Shown piece after piece: positions 5,991-7,337 of a DNA stretch of 7,337 nucleotides. A program made the position numbers and the translations under genes. Source of the stretch: Clostridia bacterium (GTDB taxonomy: Bacteria > Bacillota > Clostridia > Christensenellales > Borkfalkiaceae); NCBI GenBank assembly GCA_017452305.1, contig JAFTMQ010000120.1, forward strand, positions 1-7,337, read 5' to 3'. The first letter of the stretch is position 1, and every line of letters begins with the position of its first letter. The notes below the pieces were generated by a model, which saw only the letters and a program-made list of their open reading frames with translations, had not been told where the DNA came from and searched no databases.

Positions 5991-7337
5991 TTATTTACGA
6001 TTTTGAATATACGCGTCGTAATAAGGCAAATACGCCTTCGTATTTTCAAGCATTCTGTCGAACAGCTCCCTCGCTTTATCTACGTTTAAACACATATTCG
6101 GGTTATTCAAGAAAACAACGAATGCCTTTTCGTAATCCCCCGAGAGCGCCGCGTCTGTTATCGCTTCTTGTTCCTCGATAATACGCATAATCAAAGCGTT
6201 CAAATCGGCAGGAATGGGGCCACCATGTACGGGTTTAACGCTATTTCCCGAGAAAAACGCGTTGGTTTCCACAATCGCGCCGTAGGGGTTGTTTTCCACC
6301 TGCCCAACGTTGGGAATATTGACGTTGGTAACGAAATCGCCAAGCCCCAAAAGCGCCTTGATTTGACGGACGGTTTCCTCGCCCGTTTCGCGCAATTCAA
6401 AAGGCTTGCCGTTATAATAGTCAAGCGCTTTTTGCTTTCTTTGCTCCAATTCGATTTTGCGCCAAGCGACCGTCGTCAAAGAGAAGCCGTACTTATCCTC
6501 CACCATCTCTTTGCTTTCCAAAAACCATTTACCGGGACAAAATTCCGCCAAGTGTCTATCGCCTGCCGCCGCAATCGCGCCATAGCGCTTAAACAACGTG
6601 AATTTCACCAATTCTTTGGTGACGTACGCGCCGTTTGCCCAATGCTTTGCCTCGACGCTCTGTTCCAAGCCGTTAGGGTGCTCGTCAATGTACGCATTGT
6701 AAATGGGAAGCAAATCCATCCCCTTGTACTTGGCTTCCGTCAAGAAAGTGAAGTGATTTACACCCACGATATTCACGCGGATTTCGTCGCGCGTGGCTTG
6801 AATACCGAATTTTTCTTCCAAAATCTTCGCGAGCAATTTTTGCGTGCCGAATACTTCGTGACAGCAACCGAACGCCTTGATTTCGGGGAAGGTTTTATAC
6901 AGCGTTTTTACGCACGTGGACATGGGGTTGGTGAAGTTGATAACCCAAGCCTCAGGGCAATATTCCTTAACCGCCAAAGCAATATCGCGGAACATCGGCA
7001 AGCAACGCAAAGCGCGCACGATACCGCCGGGGCCCGTCGTATCGCCTACGGGTTGGTAAATGCCGTATTCCTCGGGAAGATGTACGTCGCTTTCCATCTC
7101 GTCGAACGTGCCGGGCAAAATGGAAACAACCACGAAATCCGCGCCCGTCAAGGCGTCGCCGATTTTTTCGCAAGCCTTATACAGCCACTTACCTTTTACG
7201 TCCTCGCGTGCAGAGAGCGTATTGCCGATTTTTTCGTTAATTTTCGCGCCCTCGAAGTCAATGTCGTATAAGCGCACCTCGCCGCCGATTTCCTCATCCT
7301 TGGCAAGGTCGTTCATCAAATTGTGTGCCCAAGCGCG
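5991..7337 (-). CDS. GH4 glycosidase, predicted alpha-galacturonidase (5' end outside window)
   Basis: Predicted NAD- and divalent-metal-dependent GH4 glycosidase working by oxidation-elimination at C3. The reading frame continues to the window edge: codons 7337-7320 give RAWAHN, then LMNDL, which matches the stretch just after the GGGS dinucleotide-binding motif. Roughly ten N-terminal residues are therefore missing, and the TTG at 7319 is an internal Leu, not a start. In the visible 448 residues the family features are VRLYDID (21-27, end of Rossmann strand 2), NFTNPMS (134-140), GCCHEVFG (157-164), GVNHF (192-196) and GDRHLAEF (259-266). C159 and H195 are the expected metal ligands. The motif CHEV (159-162) is the signature reported for alpha-galacturonidases such as Bacillus subtilis LplD, whereas alpha-galactosidases have CHSV and phospho-glycosidases CDMP or CN(V/I)P. 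Tandem stops TAA TAG end the gene. GH4 is certain; galacturonic-acid specificity is a motif-based inference. Confidence 0.9.
   Translation of the reverse strand, partial: RAWAHNLMNDLAKDEEIGGEVRLYDIDFEGAKINEKIGNTLSAREDVKGKWLYKACEKIGDALTGADFVVVSILPGTFDEMESDVHLPEEYGIYQPVGDTTGPGGIVRALRCLPMFRDIALAVKEYCPEAWVINFTNPMSTCVKTLYKTFPEIKAFGCCHEVFGTQKLLAKILEEKFGIQATRDEIRVNIVGVNHFTFLTEAKYKGMDLLPIYNAYIDEHPNGLEQSVEAKHWANGAYVTKELVKFTLFKRYGAIAAAGDRHLAEFCPGKWFLESKEMVEDKYGFSLTTVAWRKIELEQRKQKALDYYNGKPFELRETGEETVRQIKALLGLGDFVTNVNIPNVGQVENNPYGAIVETNAFFSGNSVKPVHGGPIPADLNALIMRIIEEQEAITDAALSGDYEKAFVVFLNNPNMCLNVDKARELFDRMLENTKAYLPYYDAYIQNRK

Noticed and set aside
6168..7271. A 367-codon open frame on the plus strand opposite the GH4 gene
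   Set aside because: It lies codon-for-codon antisense to the GH4 frame, so it only reflects the absence of TTA, CTA and TCA codons in that gene. Its translation shows no domain, and the GH4 frame is unmistakable.
7314..7319. TTG or ATG near the window end as the true start of the GH4 gene
   Set aside because: The frame stays open upstream and reads RAWAHNLMNDL, continuous with the Rossmann-fold motif of GH4, so the gene is truncated by the window edge.
1..7337. CRISPR arrays, tRNA or rRNA genes, insertion sequences, phage or toxin-antitoxin genes
   Set aside because: No regularly spaced repeats, cloverleaf, transposase or inverted termini were seen. Coding density is about 97 percent with ordinary metabolic genes.

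Overview
The window is a dense, one-directional block of carbohydrate-degradation genes, all on the minus strand, so transcription runs from high to low coordinates. Five protein-coding genes fill almost all of it: four complete, plus a fifth whose 5' end lies beyond base 7337. All appear to be glycoside hydrolases (GH). None of the four complete proteins has a signal peptide or membrane segment, so they are probably cytoplasmic enzymes trimming small imported oligosaccharides. No transporter, regulator, RNA gene, CRISPR array, mobile element or phage gene is visible. The moderate GC content, good Shine-Dalgarno (SD) sequences, SigA-like promoter elements and enzyme families (GH4, GH125, small GH20, short GH78-like) suggest an uncultured intestinal Clostridia-type Firmicute. 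That placement is an inference with no taxonomic marker behind it.

Layout in transcription order. (1) 7337-5991: a GH4 NAD/metal-dependent glycosidase, cut by the window edge, with the active-site motif CHEV that marks alpha-galacturonidases (LplD-like). (2) 5990-5838: a 153-base intergenic region holding a terminator-like hairpin, a candidate promoter, two perfect inverted repeats overlapping its -35 and -10 boxes, and the ribosome binding site of the next gene. (3) 5837-4425: a TIM-barrel, clan GH-A-like hydrolase that I cannot assign to a family. (4) 4397-2964: a short alpha-L-rhamnosidase-like protein (GH78-like). (5) 2956-1628: a GH125 exo-alpha-1,6-mannosidase. (6) 1612-2: a GH20 beta-N-acetylhexosaminidase, complete and ending at the window's first bases.

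The last four genes are separated by only 27, 7 and 15 bases and are almost certainly one operon. GH20 and GH125 point to N-glycan-type host glycans (beta-GlcNAc, alpha-1,6-mannose), while the CHEV GH4 and the rhamnosidase-like enzyme point to pectic or rhamnose/uronic-acid-containing glycans. The locus therefore looks like a mixed-substrate cytoplasmic exoglycosidase cassette. I see no defence system or other wholly new machinery. The best leads are the unassigned hydrolase, the Asp at the usual general-acid Glu position of the rhamnosidase-like protein, the CHEV motif, and the promoter-overlapping palindromes.
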